DNA of 64,000 bases from Hyphomicrobiales bacterium (GCA_900471925.1 UCGV01000015.1:54832-118831), one strand, 5' to 3'; numbered from the stretch's first letter, positions 41,831 to 51,891 are shown. Made by a program: numbers and translations. The notes: generated from the letters alone by a model not told the origin.

Positions 41831-42577
41831 CTATGATGGCCCCAATTGGTTTGCTCTGCGCCACTCTTCGTACTCCCCGCGGGCATCGTCATGCAGCGGA
41901 TAGTAGCGCTGCAGCGACCCGCCCTGCATCAGCTTCAGCCGGGAGAACTCTTCCCATTCGTGGTGCTTTTGAGATTCCTCGATCACCTTCGCCGCCATGG
42001 CGACCGGAAGCATCACCACCCCATCGTCATCGGCGACGATGATGTCGCCGGGGATGACCGTGACGCCACCGCAGGCGATCGGAACGTTGACGGCATTGGG
42101 ATAAATGCTGGTCTGTACATGGTAGTTGGGCGTCCAGCCCCGCAGCCAGAGGGCGAGATCCAGCTTTTCCACATTCGGCCGATCGCGCATGCACCCATCG
42201 ATGACGATGCCGGCGCCGCCTCTGCCCTTGAAATAGGTCGACATCATATCGCCGAACACGCCGGAACTCATATTGCCCCGCGCGTCGACCACGACCACGT
42301 CGCCCTCCTGGACATGATAGAGCACATGGCGGTGCAACTGTGTCTCCGGATCGGCATATTCTCCCTCGTTGAAAAGGTCCGGCCGCTGCGGCATGAACTG
42401 GAGGGTCAGCGCCGGGCCGACGATCGACTTTCCGCGGCTCTGCGATACGGGGCCGACCATATGCGGATTGCGGAAGCCCATGTGGCCAAGCGTACCGGCA
42501 ACGGTCGCCGCGCCGATCTCCTTCAGCGCGTCGATCATGTCTTTGGGCGGTCGCGTAATGTCGGACTTATGCGTCAT
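41831..42577 (-). CDS. RraA-family aldolase (HMG/CHA aldolase type)
   Basis: A 248-residue protein with the RraA/LigK active-site pattern DVVVVDARGNMSSGVFGDMM and GIVIDGCMRDRPNVEKL. These class II aldolases cleave 4-hydroxy-2-oxo acids to pyruvate plus an aldehyde or oxo acid; RraA of E. coli is a binder of RNase E instead, and is shorter. Next to a sugar-acid dehydratase, aldol cleavage of a 2-oxo-3-deoxy acid is the likely role. ATG 42577 follows GGAG; the TTG at 42589 is not needed. Last gene of the leftward operon. Confidence 0.82.
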   Translation of the reverse strand: MTHKSDITRPPKDMIDALKEIGAATVAGTLGHMGFRNPHMVGPVSQSRGKSIVGPALTLQFMPQRPDLFNEGEYADPETQLHRHVLYHVQEGDVVVVDARGNMSSGVFGDMMSTYFKGRGGAGIVIDGCMRDRPNVEKLDLALWLRGWTPNYHVQTSIYPNAVNVPIACGGVTVIPGDIIVADDDGVVMLPVAMAAKVIEESQKHHEWEEFSRLKLMQGGSLQRYYPLHDDARGEYEEWRRANQLGPS

Positions 42578-42598
42578 TTTAGACTCCAATGAACGGAA

Positions 42599-43762
42599 CT
42601 ACCAGTTTGTGACGGAACCATCGCGGCGCTTCAGATGAGGCGCTTCCCAGAAACGAAAGCTCTCAGCCCGGATCGCCTCTTCGTTGACCTCGACACCGAG
42701 CCCCGGCAGGTCGCTCACCGGATAGTCGGGGCCCTCGAGCCGTGGTTGCACGGGGAAGAAATCGGAATTGTCGAAGCCGAGCTTCGCCTCGGGGACCCTG
42801 GTCTCGAGCCAGGCGAAATTCGGCACCGCAGCGGCGAGATGGATGGTCGCGGCCGTGCAGACGGGGCCGAGGGGATTGTGCGGCATCAGGTCCACATAGT
42901 GCGCCTCGCTCCAGCCGGCGACCTTCATCGCTTCGGTGAGCCCGCCGACATTGCAGACATCGAGCCGGTTGAACTGATGGATGCCACGCTCGATATAGGG
43001 CAGGAACTGCCACTTGCTGGCAAATTCCTCGCCGATGGCAAAGGGGATATCGGTCATCCTGCGCAGGGATTTATAGGCCTCGGGCGTCTCGTCTCGGATC
43101 GGCTCCTCAAGGAAATCGAGCACGCCGCGGCCGAGCTTGCTGCAAAAGCTCGCCGCCTCCGCAACCGATAGCCGATGGTGATAGTCGATGCCGAGAACGA
43201 CGTTGTCGCCGAGGGCCTCACGCGCCTCGTTCAGCATCCGCGTGGTAGGGCCGATCGATTCTCGCGGCTCGAAGATCTCCTTGCTGCTTTGCCCTATGGG
43301 AAAGAAGCGGATCGCCTGCCAACCCTGTTCATGAAGTTCGCGGGCACGTTCAATGGCAACATCGCCTTCGGCCTCGTCGCCGGTCGAGGCGAAGGTCGGA
43401 ATGCGCTCGCGCTGCTTGCCGCCCAGCAGTTCATAGACCGGCACGCCCAGAGCCTTGCCCTTGATGTCGTGAAGGGCGATGTCGATGGCGGAGATTGCCG
43501 CCTGCAGAACGCGCCCGCCTTCGAAATATTGGCTGCGATAGACTTCTTGCCAGATCCGGCCAATCTGCATCGGGTCGCGGCCGATGAGAAACTCCCGATA
43601 GTGCTCGATCGCCCCAGCCACGGCCTTCTCGCGACCGCTCAGGCCGCTCTCGCCCCAGCCGAAGATGCCGCTGTCGGTCTCGACTTTGACCAGCATCTGG
43701 TTGCGCGTTCCGACCCATACCGGATAGGGCTTGATCGCCGTGATTTTAAGCTTTGCAGTCAT
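42599..43762 (-). CDS. Enolase-superfamily dehydratase, D-galactonate dehydratase-like
   Basis: A 387-residue mandelate racemase/muconate lactonising family protein. The barrel ligands are visible: Asp in GIDYHHRL, Glu in FLEEPI, Glu in AIGEEFASKW, and the base His in DLMPHNPLGP. The second-strand lysine is replaced (AIRFFPIG) and a His follows the first Asp (DYHHR), the arrangement seen in D-galactonate dehydratase. Expected reaction: syn or anti dehydration of an aldonate to a 2-oxo-3-deoxy acid, then cleaved by the RraA-type aldolase encoded 21 bp away. Confidence 0.85.
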   Translation of the reverse strand: MTAKLKITAIKPYPVWVGTRNQMLVKVETDSGIFGWGESGLSGREKAVAGAIEHYREFLIGRDPMQIGRIWQEVYRSQYFEGGRVLQAAISAIDIALHDIKGKALGVPVYELLGGKQRERIPTFASTGDEAEGDVAIERARELHEQGWQAIRFFPIGQSSKEIFEPRESIGPTTRMLNEAREALGDNVVLGIDYHHRLSVAEAASFCSKLGRGVLDFLEEPIRDETPEAYKSLRRMTDIPFAIGEEFASKWQFLPYIERGIHQFNRLDVCNVGGLTEAMKVAGWSEAHYVDLMPHNPLGPVCTAATIHLAAAVPNFAWLETRVPEAKLGFDNSDFFPVQPRLEGPDYPVSDLPGLGVEVNEEAIRAESFRFWEAPHLKRRDGSVTNW

Positions 43763-43795
43763 CCACGCCCTCGCATTACGCGCATCTGCCTCGTC

Positions 43796-44893
43796 TCAGT
43801 TGGCCTTGAGGGCCATTTCAGTTTCACCGTCGAAGAGGTGCATGCGCTCCTGATCGAATTCGAGCCAAATCTGCTCGTCAGGGGCGACGGCAACGGTCGG
43901 CGGGACGCTGACATTGACGATGGCGCCGGACAAGAGCGCCTGCACGAATGTGACGTCTCCGGTCGGCTCTACCGTGTAGGCTTTGGCAGGTACGCTTCCA
44001 GGCGTTGCACTTTTGTGCAGCTTGATTGCCGAGTGACGCGCGCCGAGCACGACTTTTTTGGTGGTTGCCGTTGCGACCTTTCGAGCGTTTTCTGGTGAGA
44101 GCTCGAGGAGCCAGCCCTCGGCACTCGTCAACACGGTGTTGCCGTCTGCCGTCGATGCCTCGAGGGGAACAAGGCTCATCGCCGGGCTGCCGACGAAGCT
44201 TGCCACGAACATGTTCACGGGATGGGCAAAGACCTGCGCCGGCGTATCATATTGCTGCAGGTAGCCGCCGTTCATCACAGCCATCCTGTCGGCCATGGTG
44301 ACGGCTTCGAGCTGGTCGTGCGTGACGTAGATGATCGTCGCTTTGAGGTCCTGATGGAAACGCTTGATCTCGGAGCGCATCTGCACGCGCAGCTTTGCGT
44401 CGAGGTTGGAGAGCGGTTCATCCATCAGGAAGACCGCCGGATCGCGAACGAGGGCACGGCCGAGCGCTACGCGCTGCTGTTGACCGCCGGAAAGTTCGCG
44501 CGGCTTGCGCTCGAGCAACTGCGACATGTCGAGCACGCGCGCTGCATCCTTGACTTTTCTGTCGATCTCGTCCCTTGGCAATTTGCGCATCTGCAGCGGG
44601 AACGCCAGGTTTTGGTAGACCGATTTTTGCGGATAGAGCGCGTAATTCTGGAACACCATCGCGATGTCCCGGTCCTTGGGGTCGAGGTCGTTGACCACCC
44701 GGTCGCCGATGACGATGTCGCCGGATGTGATGTTGGTCAGCCCCGCCACGAGATTGAGCGTGGTTGTCTTGCCGCAGCCGGAAGGGCCGACGAGTGCTAC
44801 GAATTCGCCATCGTTGATCGTCAGCGAAACATTTTTGACAGCTTTGAAGCTGCCATAGTCTTTGACCAGATCTTTCAGGACCACATGGGCCAC
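43796..44893 (-). CDS. Carbohydrate ABC transporter ATP-binding protein (UgpC type)
   Basis: A 365-residue ATPase with Walker A GPSGCGKTT, Q-loop FQNYALYPQK, signature LSGGQQQR, Walker B VFLMDEPLSNLDA, and a C-terminal TOBE region. GTG 44893 has GGGGAG six bases upstream. The frame stays open far to the left of this start, through the permease gene in another frame, which is chance. Operon partner of the two permeases and binding protein upstream. Confidence 0.94.
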   Translation of the reverse strand: MAHVVLKDLVKDYGSFKAVKNVSLTINDGEFVALVGPSGCGKTTTLNLVAGLTNITSGDIVIGDRVVNDLDPKDRDIAMVFQNYALYPQKSVYQNLAFPLQMRKLPRDEIDRKVKDAARVLDMSQLLERKPRELSGGQQQRVALGRALVRDPAVFLMDEPLSNLDAKLRVQMRSEIKRFHQDLKATIIYVTHDQLEAVTMADRMAVMNGGYLQQYDTPAQVFAHPVNMFVASFVGSPAMSLVPLEASTADGNTVLTSAEGWLLELSPENARKVATATTKKVVLGARHSAIKLHKSATPGSVPAKAYTVEPTGDVTFVQALLSGAIVNVSVPPTVAVAPDEQIWLEFDQERMHLFDGETEMALKAN

Positions 44894-44904
44894 CGGCAAC
44901 TCCC

Positions 44905-45795
44905 CTAGTGCTTGACTGCGCCTTCCGTAAGGGCGCGTACGAAGTATCGTTGCAGAACGAGAAACAGGACCACGACGGGCACGCTCATCATGAAGCTTGC
45001 CGCCATCAGGCCCGGAAAGTCCGTCGTATTTTCCGAGAAGAAGCGCTGGATGCCGACCGGCAAGGTCAGCTGCTCGTTCTTGGAGAGGAACGTGTAGGCG
45101 TAGATGTATTCGTTCCAGGCGCCGATGAAGGAATAGATCGCCGTGGCGATGATGCCGGGCGTCGAGAGCGGCATCACGATCAGGAGGAAGGCCTGGAACC
45201 GGGTTGCCCCGTCGATGCGTGCGGCCTGCTCCAGCTGCACCGGAATGTTGTCGTAGAAACCCTTGAGGAGCCAGATTGCCAGCGGCAGGCCGAATGTAAG
45301 GTAGGTGAGGACGAGCGATCCGTGCGTGTTCACGAGGCCGATCGCCCGCATCAGGATGAACAGCGGCACGAGAAAGATCACTGCCGGGAACATGTTGCGC
45401 AGCAGGACGGCGAAGAACAGGAAGTTCCGGCCCGGGAAGGTGAAGCGCGAAAATGCATAAGCGGCAGGAACTGCCACGATCACCGATAGGACGGTCGTGG
45501 CGGTGGAAACGAAAAGGCTGTTCCAGAAGAAACGGAGGAAGTCCTGGCCGACGCTGTTTTGCGGATCGAGCAGCTTCTGGTAGCTGGCAAGCGTGGGTTG
45601 GTCCGGCCACCATTGCGGCGGGAACTGCATGGCCGCGAAACCCGATTTGATCGAGGTGAGCAGCATCCAGACCATTGGCAAGGCCGTGTAAAGCAGCATG
45701 AACACCAGGAATATGCGCCCGCCCCAGCGCCATCCATCGATACGCGTGCGGCCCCGCGCCCGGCCTCGATCAGCTGCCCCAGCAATCGCGCTCAT
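44905..45795 (-). CDS. Carbohydrate ABC transporter permease (MalG type)
   Basis: A 296-residue permease with an N-terminal basic tail, six membrane segments and the EAA loop QLEQAARIDGATRFQAFLLIVMPLSTPG. It starts within the stop of its partner permease (ATGA overlap). Part of the sugar-acid importer. Confidence 0.93.
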   Translation of the reverse strand: MSAIAGAADRGRARGRTRIDGWRWGGRIFLVFMLLYTALPMVWMLLTSIKSGFAAMQFPPQWWPDQPTLASYQKLLDPQNSVGQDFLRFFWNSLFVSTATTVLSVIVAVPAAYAFSRFTFPGRNFLFFAVLLRNMFPAVIFLVPLFILMRAIGLVNTHGSLVLTYLTFGLPLAIWLLKGFYDNIPVQLEQAARIDGATRFQAFLLIVMPLSTPGIIATAIYSFIGAWNEYIYAYTFLSKNEQLTLPVGIQRFFSENTTDFPGLMAASFMMSVPVVVLFLVLQRYFVRALTEGAVKH

Positions 45796-46751
45796 TCGCC
45801 ACCGTCCTTCCGTTCATTGCCACTCAGCGCACGGACGTAGAAGTAGCCGAGCGACATCAGGATCAGGAACAAGAGCACCGAATAGGCCGATGCCACGCCC
45901 CAGCGCTGGCGTCCGAAAGCGAGCTCGTAAATGTGCGTGATCCAGATATGCGATGCGTTCGATGGGCCGCCGCCGGTCATGATCCAGGGGATGATGAAAG
46001 AATTGAAGTTGGCCACTGCCAAAAGAAGGATCGTCACCGTCGAGACGTTTCTCAGGTGCGGAAAGGTGACATGCCAGAACCGCTGCCATGCATTGGCGCC
46101 ATCGACTTTTGCGGCGCGCAGCAACTGGTCAGGGACCGTCTGCAGGCCAGCCATCATCATGATCATGGCAAACGGAAACTCTCGCCAGATATTGACGACG
46201 ATCAGCGAGGGCAGCACCGTGCTGACGCTGTCGATGAAATTCGGCGGTCGGTCCGCCAATCCGAGGCCGACCAGGACCGCGCCGATGATACCGAAGTCCG
46301 AATGGTAGATCCATTTCCAGATATAGGATGCGGCGACCGCGCTGATGACCCAGGGAATGATCAGGATGGCGCGCAGGATGCCGCGGCCGAGAAAGTCGCG
46401 ATGAAGCGCCAAGGCGCAGGCGAATCCGAGGACAAATGAGATGAACGTGGATCCAAACGTCCAGATGAGCGTGTTCGAGGTGACTGTCCAGAACACGGGG
46501 CTTGTGAGGATGGCGGTGTAATTGTCGAAGCCGACGAAAATCTTGTCCCGGAGCTGCAGGCCCGGCGGTGTATTGTAAAACGACAGCTCGATCGTGTAGT
46601 AGATCGGGTAGGCGATGACGACGAGCATCACGGCGATCGCAGGAAGCACATACGCGTAGTCGGCGCGATGCTCCCAAATCTTTCTCAGCACATTGGATCT
46701 GTTGGGTTGCAGTCTTCGGCGAGCCTCGGCCTTGCCAGTCAAGATCGTCAC
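45792..46751 (-). CDS. Carbohydrate ABC transporter permease (MalF type)
   Basis: A 319-residue permease with six membrane segments and the EAA loop QLLRAAKVDGANAWQRFWHVTFPHLRNV. Overlaps the next permease by four bases. It is 76 bp behind the binding-protein gene. Confidence 0.93.
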   Translation of the reverse strand: MTILTGKAEARRRLQPNRSNVLRKIWEHRADYAYVLPAIAVMLVVIAYPIYYTIELSFYNTPPGLQLRDKIFVGFDNYTAILTSPVFWTVTSNTLIWTFGSTFISFVLGFACALALHRDFLGRGILRAILIIPWVISAVAASYIWKWIYHSDFGIIGAVLVGLGLADRPPNFIDSVSTVLPSLIVVNIWREFPFAMIMMMAGLQTVPDQLLRAAKVDGANAWQRFWHVTFPHLRNVSTVTILLLAVANFNSFIIPWIMTGGGPSNASHIWITHIYELAFGRQRWGVASAYSVLLFLILMSLGYFYVRALSGNERKDGGE

Positions 46752-46827
46752 TGTGCGCTGCCCTCGTTCTTCGGAAGGAACCGGCTGCGGTCTCGGCGCA
46801 GCCGGTCAGATCGTGGTCAGGCTGGGA

Positions 46828-48306
46828 CTAGAGGCCGCCGCCCATCAGGTCCTTGACCTTCTTGGCCGCGTCGTCGGCTGCTTGGTCGACCGTCATGGCT
46901 CCGGTGAGAGCATTCTGCATCATGTCCGGGACGATGATGTTCATGATCTCAGGTGACTGCGGCAGGGCGGGGAACGGGATGCCGTATGGCAGCATCGACG
47001 TCGTGACGTCGAGGAACTTGATACTATCAAGGCGTTCCTTCATCCATTTGGTCTTGAAACCGTTGAGGTTTCCCGGGTTGGAGCCGGCATAGGCCATCTT
47101 CAGCGACCATTCGGGGCTCGCCCACATGCAACCGAGCGCCTTTGCTGCCGGCTCGTCCACCTTGCCGCCCTCGACATATTCGGGCTTCAGGATGTGATAG
47201 TTCGAGCCGCCGAACACGACGGCACGCTTGCCGTCAGGCCCGGTCGGGATCAGACCGTAGCGCATATTGTCGATGACGGTCTGCGCTTTGTCCTTGTCGC
47301 TGCCCGTCGTCTTCTTCTGCAAATCGAGCATGACGTTGTAGTCCGACGGGTGCGAAACCATCATGGCGAGCTGCCCAGCGAGGAAGAGCGGCTGGTTGTC
47401 GGCCTGCTGATTGGTCAGTGCCGAAACCGGAACCGACTTGTCGCGAACATACATATCGTAGGAGGCTTGCAGTGCCGCCTTGCTCTGCGGGCTGTTCAGC
47501 TCGACGTCCTTATAGGTCGGGCTCGCGGTGGCCTCGTCAAAGACACCGCCGCCATAGGCCCACAGCTGCGGCATGAAGCGGTACGGCGTATTGCCGGCAT
47601 TCTTGCGCGCCACGAGGCCGTAACCGGCGATGCCGAGCTTGTCGTGGATCTGCTTGGAATCCTTGACGACGTCGTCCCAGGTTGCCGGGGCCTTTTCCGG
47701 ATCGAGGCCGGCGCGCTTGAAGATATCGGCGTTCCAGATGAATGCCATCGTCTCATTGTTGGTCGGGATGCCGTAGGTCACACCCTCCCAGGTCACGGCC
47801 TTCATCGCACCGGGCCAGAAGTCGTCGGTCGAATAGCCGATATCCTCGGGTTTGAGCGGTTCGAGATAGCCCTTTGCGGCGAACTCGGTGCCACCCAGGA
47901 TCTGCAGGCGCACCGCCATCGGCGCGGCGTTGCCGAGAAGCGCTGTCCGGAACTTGTCCAGAAGGTCATTATAGGTGAGGGCCTGTTCCTCAAGCTGGAT
48001 GTTCGGATAGGTCTTGCGGAAGGTCTCGAAGAAGTCCTTGTAGTACTGGCGCAGCAGGTCAGGGTCGCCTTCGAACACGCCCTGATACCAGAAGGTCAGT
48101 CGCCCCTTATAGTCGAGCGGCGTCACCTTGGCGCAATCGGCTGCCGTGTCGAAATCCTGTGTGCCGGCAATGGAGCGCACGTATTCCGGCGACCACTTGC
48201 TCAGGTCGACCGGCGCAGCCAGCGCGGACCCGGACATCAAAGATACCATCAAAGCAGTGGAGACAGTGCCGCGCACGACGGCACGGCCGAGTGAAATACT
48301 CGTCAT
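46828..48306 (-). CDS. Periplasmic carbohydrate-binding protein, ABC family 1
   Basis: A 492-residue SBP_bac_1 protein, long for the family. ATG 48306 follows CTGGAGG; the signal peptide is MTSISLGRAVVRGTVSTALMVSLMSGSALA. Segments YGIPTNNETMAFIWNADIFKRAGLDPEKAPATWDD and LFLAGQLAMMVSHPSDYNVM fit sugar or sugar-acid binders. It heads the leftward importer and dehydratase operon, divergent from the GntR regulator. Confidence 0.9.
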   Translation of the reverse strand: MTSISLGRAVVRGTVSTALMVSLMSGSALAAPVDLSKWSPEYVRSIAGTQDFDTAADCAKVTPLDYKGRLTFWYQGVFEGDPDLLRQYYKDFFETFRKTYPNIQLEEQALTYNDLLDKFRTALLGNAAPMAVRLQILGGTEFAAKGYLEPLKPEDIGYSTDDFWPGAMKAVTWEGVTYGIPTNNETMAFIWNADIFKRAGLDPEKAPATWDDVVKDSKQIHDKLGIAGYGLVARKNAGNTPYRFMPQLWAYGGGVFDEATASPTYKDVELNSPQSKAALQASYDMYVRDKSVPVSALTNQQADNQPLFLAGQLAMMVSHPSDYNVMLDLQKKTTGSDKDKAQTVIDNMRYGLIPTGPDGKRAVVFGGSNYHILKPEYVEGGKVDEPAAKALGCMWASPEWSLKMAYAGSNPGNLNGFKTKWMKERLDSIKFLDVTTSMLPYGIPFPALPQSPEIMNIIVPDMMQNALTGAMTVDQAADDAAKKVKDLMGGGL

Positions 48307-48474
48307 CGGTTCCTCCAGGTTTTCTCCCATGCCGCTCTGCGTCGAGGCGAGCGGTCTCAGCTCCCAGGCCGCGGGACGTTCCACCCAATGTATCCCTTCG
48401 ACCTCATCATACGTTTCCAGATCGTAGAATGCCTGTCAATGAGAGAAATCGTACATTGTTTTCGAAGGGACGGC

Positions 48475-49224
48475 ATGATATCCGGTCGATCTATGTATTC
48501 ATTGGTGACTGTCTTGACTGAAACGAGTGATTTTAAAGCAAAGCCGCCTGAAGGGATCGACGCTACCGGGGCTTCGAGCGAGGGCGCATCGGTCTATCAA
48601 CTGATCAGGGACGACATTATCGAGGGGCGGCTTGCTGCCAACGAACGGCTTGTGATCACCGATCTCGCCCGCCGCCACGGCACGTCGACCAACCCCGTGC
48701 GTGAGGCTCTGCAACTGTTGCGAGGCGAGGGCTTTGTCACTTTCGCTCACAATCGCGGAGCGCGTGTGCGGCCGATAGATCAGGATTTTGTTCGCGATAT
48801 CTACGAGATAGGCGTCTTGATCGAGCCGTCACTGACGCGGTGGTTCGTGAATATGGCAACCGTCGAAGACATTGCCGAACTCGAGCGCATCCAAGGCCTG
48901 ATTGAAGAGAATGACTTCGCCGACACGGTCCGGCACAGCGAGCTCGACACCGCCTTTCACACCGTCATGTACCAGAAGCATTACAATCGCCATGCCGCCG
49001 AGCTTTGGTGGAAGCATCGCGAAGTGCTGCGCGCCGTCAGCCGTCGTTTCAACTTCACGCTCGCCCGGCGTGCCTCGATCCTGAGCGAGCATCGTGAACT
49101 CATCGCGCTTGTAAAAGCGGGAAATGCCAACGAGGCAGCCGAACTCATCGCACGCCATGTCGAGGGCTCGGGCCGGCACATTCTTGAACACATGCGCGCG
49201 CGTAACGCCGCGCGAGCAGGGTAG
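48475..49224 (+). CDS. GntR-family regulator, FCD subfamily
   Basis: The protein has 249 residues. The winged helix covers about residues 35-100 (LVITDLARRHGTSTNPVREALQLLRGEGF), with a helical FCD domain after it (HSELDTAFHTVMYQKH). ATG 48475 follows GAAGGGA. It sits between the leftward importer operon and the rightward enolase-superfamily operon and likely controls both. CCCTTCGA (48394-48401) and TCGAAGGG (48462-48469) are inverted repeats in the shared promoter. Confidence 0.88.
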   Translation: MISGRSMYSLVTVLTETSDFKAKPPEGIDATGASSEGASVYQLIRDDIIEGRLAANERLVITDLARRHGTSTNPVREALQLLRGEGFVTFAHNRGARVRPIDQDFVRDIYEIGVLIEPSLTRWFVNMATVEDIAELERIQGLIEENDFADTVRHSELDTAFHTVMYQKHYNRHAAELWWKHREVLRAVSRRFNFTLARRASILSEHRELIALVKAGNANEAAELIARHVEGSGRHILEHMRARNAARAG

Positions 49225-49277
49225 ACCAGACAGCCTGAAATTTCCTTATCCCAATCCCTTCAACAAAGGCAGTTGCG

Positions 49278-50444
49278 ATGAAAATCACCAGCGTTCGGCC
49301 GTGGCTCATCAAATCCGATGCTTCTTACTGGGGAGAGTTCCTGTTCGTCGAGGTGACGACCGACGATGGGGTGAGCGGATGGGGTGAGATCACCACCACG
49401 ACAAAGCTTGCCAATCGCGCCCTCTGTGTGATCCTGCGGCAGATCGGTGCAGCCATTACAGGTGAGGACCCGGCGCGGATCGAGTATCTGTGGCACAAGA
49501 TATTCCGCAGCTTCACCTATATGGGCAGCCGTGGCGCGGCAGTCGAATGCGTGAGTGCCATCGATATCGCCCTCTGGGACATTCGCGGCAAGGTTCTTGG
49601 CAAGCCGATTTATGAGTTGTTGGGCGGACCGGTGCGCGACGAAATTTCGCTCTACACCCATCCCAACCAGCGCAAGTTTACCAGCAAGGAGGCTGTCGTC
49701 CGGGAAATTCGAGACATTGTCGAGTCGGGCCACACTGCGCTCAAGTTCGATCCTTTTCCCCAGCAGGGCCGCACCGCCGATGGACAGGCGCGCGAGCAGC
49801 GGGATGGCTATCTCGATGGCAGCATGACCCGCAAGGACGAGCGCGAAGCCGCCGAACTCACCGCTCTCATCCGCGAAACGGCGGGACCTGACATCGACAT
49901 CCTCATCGATGCGCATGGCCGCTTCGATGTTCCGACCGCCATCCGCCTTTGCCGGAGCCTTGAAGAAGCCGGCCAGATCGACTGGTTCGAGGAGCCTTGT
50001 CCGCCGGAGAGCCTCAACGCCCTCAAGCAGGTCCGTGAGAAGGTCAGCGCCGCTATCTCGTGGGGCGAGCGCGGCCACACAAAATGGGATTTCGTGCCGG
50101 TACTCGAAAACAAGCTCGCCGACTACATTATGCCTGATGTCACCTGGACCGGCGGCGTTACCGAACTCAAGAAGATTTCCGCGCTGTGCGAAGCCTATTA
50201 CATCCCGGTCTCGCCGCATGATGCGGCAGGACCGATCAACGTGGTTGCGGGAGCGCAGGTGATGATGACCGTTCCCAACTTCTACAAACTTGAAACATCC
50301 GAGTGGAACCTCGGCAAATATGATCACCTCATTGACCGACCGCTCGATGTTTCCAACGGCAGCCTCAAGCTGACGACCAAGCCCGGTCTCGGCGTCGAAA
50401 TGAACCGCGACTACCTTCAGAGCCACGAGATAGAACTGGATTAG
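49278..50444 (+). CDS. Enolase-superfamily sugar-acid dehydratase (first of three)
   Basis: A 388-residue mandelate racemase family protein. Catalytic positions: Lys in LKFDPF (second strand), Asp in LIDAHGRF, Glu in WFEEPCPPE, Glu in SWGERGHTK, His in VSPHDAAGP. The His after the first metal ligand (DAHGR) is shared with mannonate and galactonate dehydratases. Substrate not inferable. It is 53 bp behind the GntR gene and first of a set of three family members. Confidence 0.85.
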   Translation: MKITSVRPWLIKSDASYWGEFLFVEVTTDDGVSGWGEITTTTKLANRALCVILRQIGAAITGEDPARIEYLWHKIFRSFTYMGSRGAAVECVSAIDIALWDIRGKVLGKPIYELLGGPVRDEISLYTHPNQRKFTSKEAVVREIRDIVESGHTALKFDPFPQQGRTADGQAREQRDGYLDGSMTRKDEREAAELTALIRETAGPDIDILIDAHGRFDVPTAIRLCRSLEEAGQIDWFEEPCPPESLNALKQVREKVSAAISWGERGHTKWDFVPVLENKLADYIMPDVTWTGGVTELKKISALCEAYYIPVSPHDAAGPINVVAGAQVMMTVPNFYKLETSEWNLGKYDHLIDRPLDVSNGSLKLTTKPGLGVEMNRDYLQSHEIELD

Positions 50445-50512
50445 CCGCCAATATTCAACGCCGCCTCAGCGTGCGCGGCGACGTGCCCCTCCGTCAAAAA
50501 TGAGGATAAATC

Positions 50513-51874
50513 ATGCCAAAGGCAGATGGAGCCGACGAGGCCCTCAATCGGGTGAACCCGCATTCCAGGCCGTCAGACCTTCGCATCACCGACATGCGGG
50601 TCGCCGAAATTATCGGCGCGCCATTCACCTCGGCGCTCATCAAGATCTACACCAACCAGGGCATCGTCGGGCTGGGCGAGGTGCGCGATGGCGCGAGCGC
50701 CACCTATGCTTTGATGCTGAAGAGCCGATTGCTTGGCGAAAACCCCTGCGACATCGACCGCCTGTTTCGCCGCATCAAGCAGTTCGGTGGGCACGGCCGG
50801 CAAGGCGGTGGCGTATCGGCGGTCGAGATCGCATTGTGGGATCTTGCCGGCAAGGCCTATGGTGTCCCCATCTACCAGATGCTCGGCGGGCGGTTTCGCG
50901 ACAAGGTGCGCGTCTATTGCGATACCGACGCCACCGTGCCGAGTGGTACGGCGACTGGCAAGCGCCTCAAGGAGCGCATGGATCTCGGCTTTACCTTCCT
51001 CAAGATGGATCTGGGGCTGATGCAGATCGCGGATGTGCCCGGTGCGGTCGTGTTTCCTGCCGGCTCACTGGAAGGATATCGTGACAGTCCCCGTCGCGGG
51101 CCGCTGAAGACAATTGAAGAACGGCGTCTGCGCAATGCTGCGTATGATCTGCACAATGTCCCGCACCCGTTTACCGGTCTGCACTTTTCCGACAAGGGCC
51201 TCGATCTGCTTGAGCAATATATCGCCGAGGTTCGTGAGGTCATCGGCATGGACGTGCCGCTTGCGATCGACCATATCGGTCATATCTCCATGCAGAACGG
51301 CATTCGCCTTGCCAGGCGAATTGAAAAATACGTGCCTGCCTGGCTCGAGGACGTGATCCCCTGGCAGTATACCGAGCAGTACCGACAGCTGCAGGACGCC
51401 ACCACGATCCCGATCTGCACCGGCGAGGACATTTACCTCAAGGAGGGCTTCGAGCCTCTGCTGAAGAGTGGCGGCGTCTCCGTCATTCATCCGGACCTGC
51501 TCACCAGCGGCGGCATCCTCGAGACCAAGAAGATCGGCGATATGGCGCAGGACCACGGCGTCGCCATGGCCATCCACATGGCAGAAAGCCCGATCGCCGC
51601 CATGGCCGCCGCACATGTCGCGACGGCGACCGAAAACTTCATGGCGCTCGAATACCATTCCGCCGACGTCGACTGGTGGGACGATATCGTCACTGGCCTT
51701 TCGAGGCCGCTCGTCAAGGACGGCTTCATCACCGTTCCCGACAAGCCGGGTCTGGGGATCGACGACGTCGTCGACGAGGTGATCTCGCAGCATCTGCAGC
51801 CGGGTGTCACCGGCATCTGGCAACCGACCGATCGCTGGGACGATGAATATTCCTGGGATCGAACCTGGAGCTGA
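50513..51874 (+). CDS. Enolase-superfamily enzyme (second of three)
   Basis: A 453-residue protein, about 60 residues longer than usual because of an insert (about residues 175-225: PGAVVFPAGSLEGYRDSPRRG ... NVPHPFTGLHFSD) between the second and third barrel strands. Visible active-site elements: Lys in FLKMDLG, Asp in LAIDHIGH, Glu in WLEDVIPW, Glu in CTGEDIY, His in MAIHMAES. GAGGATAAATC precedes the start. The insert is probably a specificity or oligomer element. Confidence 0.82.
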   Translation: MPKADGADEALNRVNPHSRPSDLRITDMRVAEIIGAPFTSALIKIYTNQGIVGLGEVRDGASATYALMLKSRLLGENPCDIDRLFRRIKQFGGHGRQGGGVSAVEIALWDLAGKAYGVPIYQMLGGRFRDKVRVYCDTDATVPSGTATGKRLKERMDLGFTFLKMDLGLMQIADVPGAVVFPAGSLEGYRDSPRRGPLKTIEERRLRNAAYDLHNVPHPFTGLHFSDKGLDLLEQYIAEVREVIGMDVPLAIDHIGHISMQNGIRLARRIEKYVPAWLEDVIPWQYTEQYRQLQDATTIPICTGEDIYLKEGFEPLLKSGGVSVIHPDLLTSGGILETKKIGDMAQDHGVAMAIHMAESPIAAMAAAHVATATENFMALEYHSADVDWWDDIVTGLSRPLVKDGFITVPDKPGLGIDDVVDEVISQHLQPGVTGIWQPTDRWDDEYSWDRTWS

Positions 51875-51891
51875 GGCGAAAAGGACCGAAG

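Noticed and set aside
43796..45733. A 645-residue open frame that would extend the UgpC-type ATPase far upstream
   Set aside because: The upstream 280 residues lie antisense-free but out of frame inside the MalG-type permease gene. The ATPase has its own GTG start with a ribosome site at 44893.
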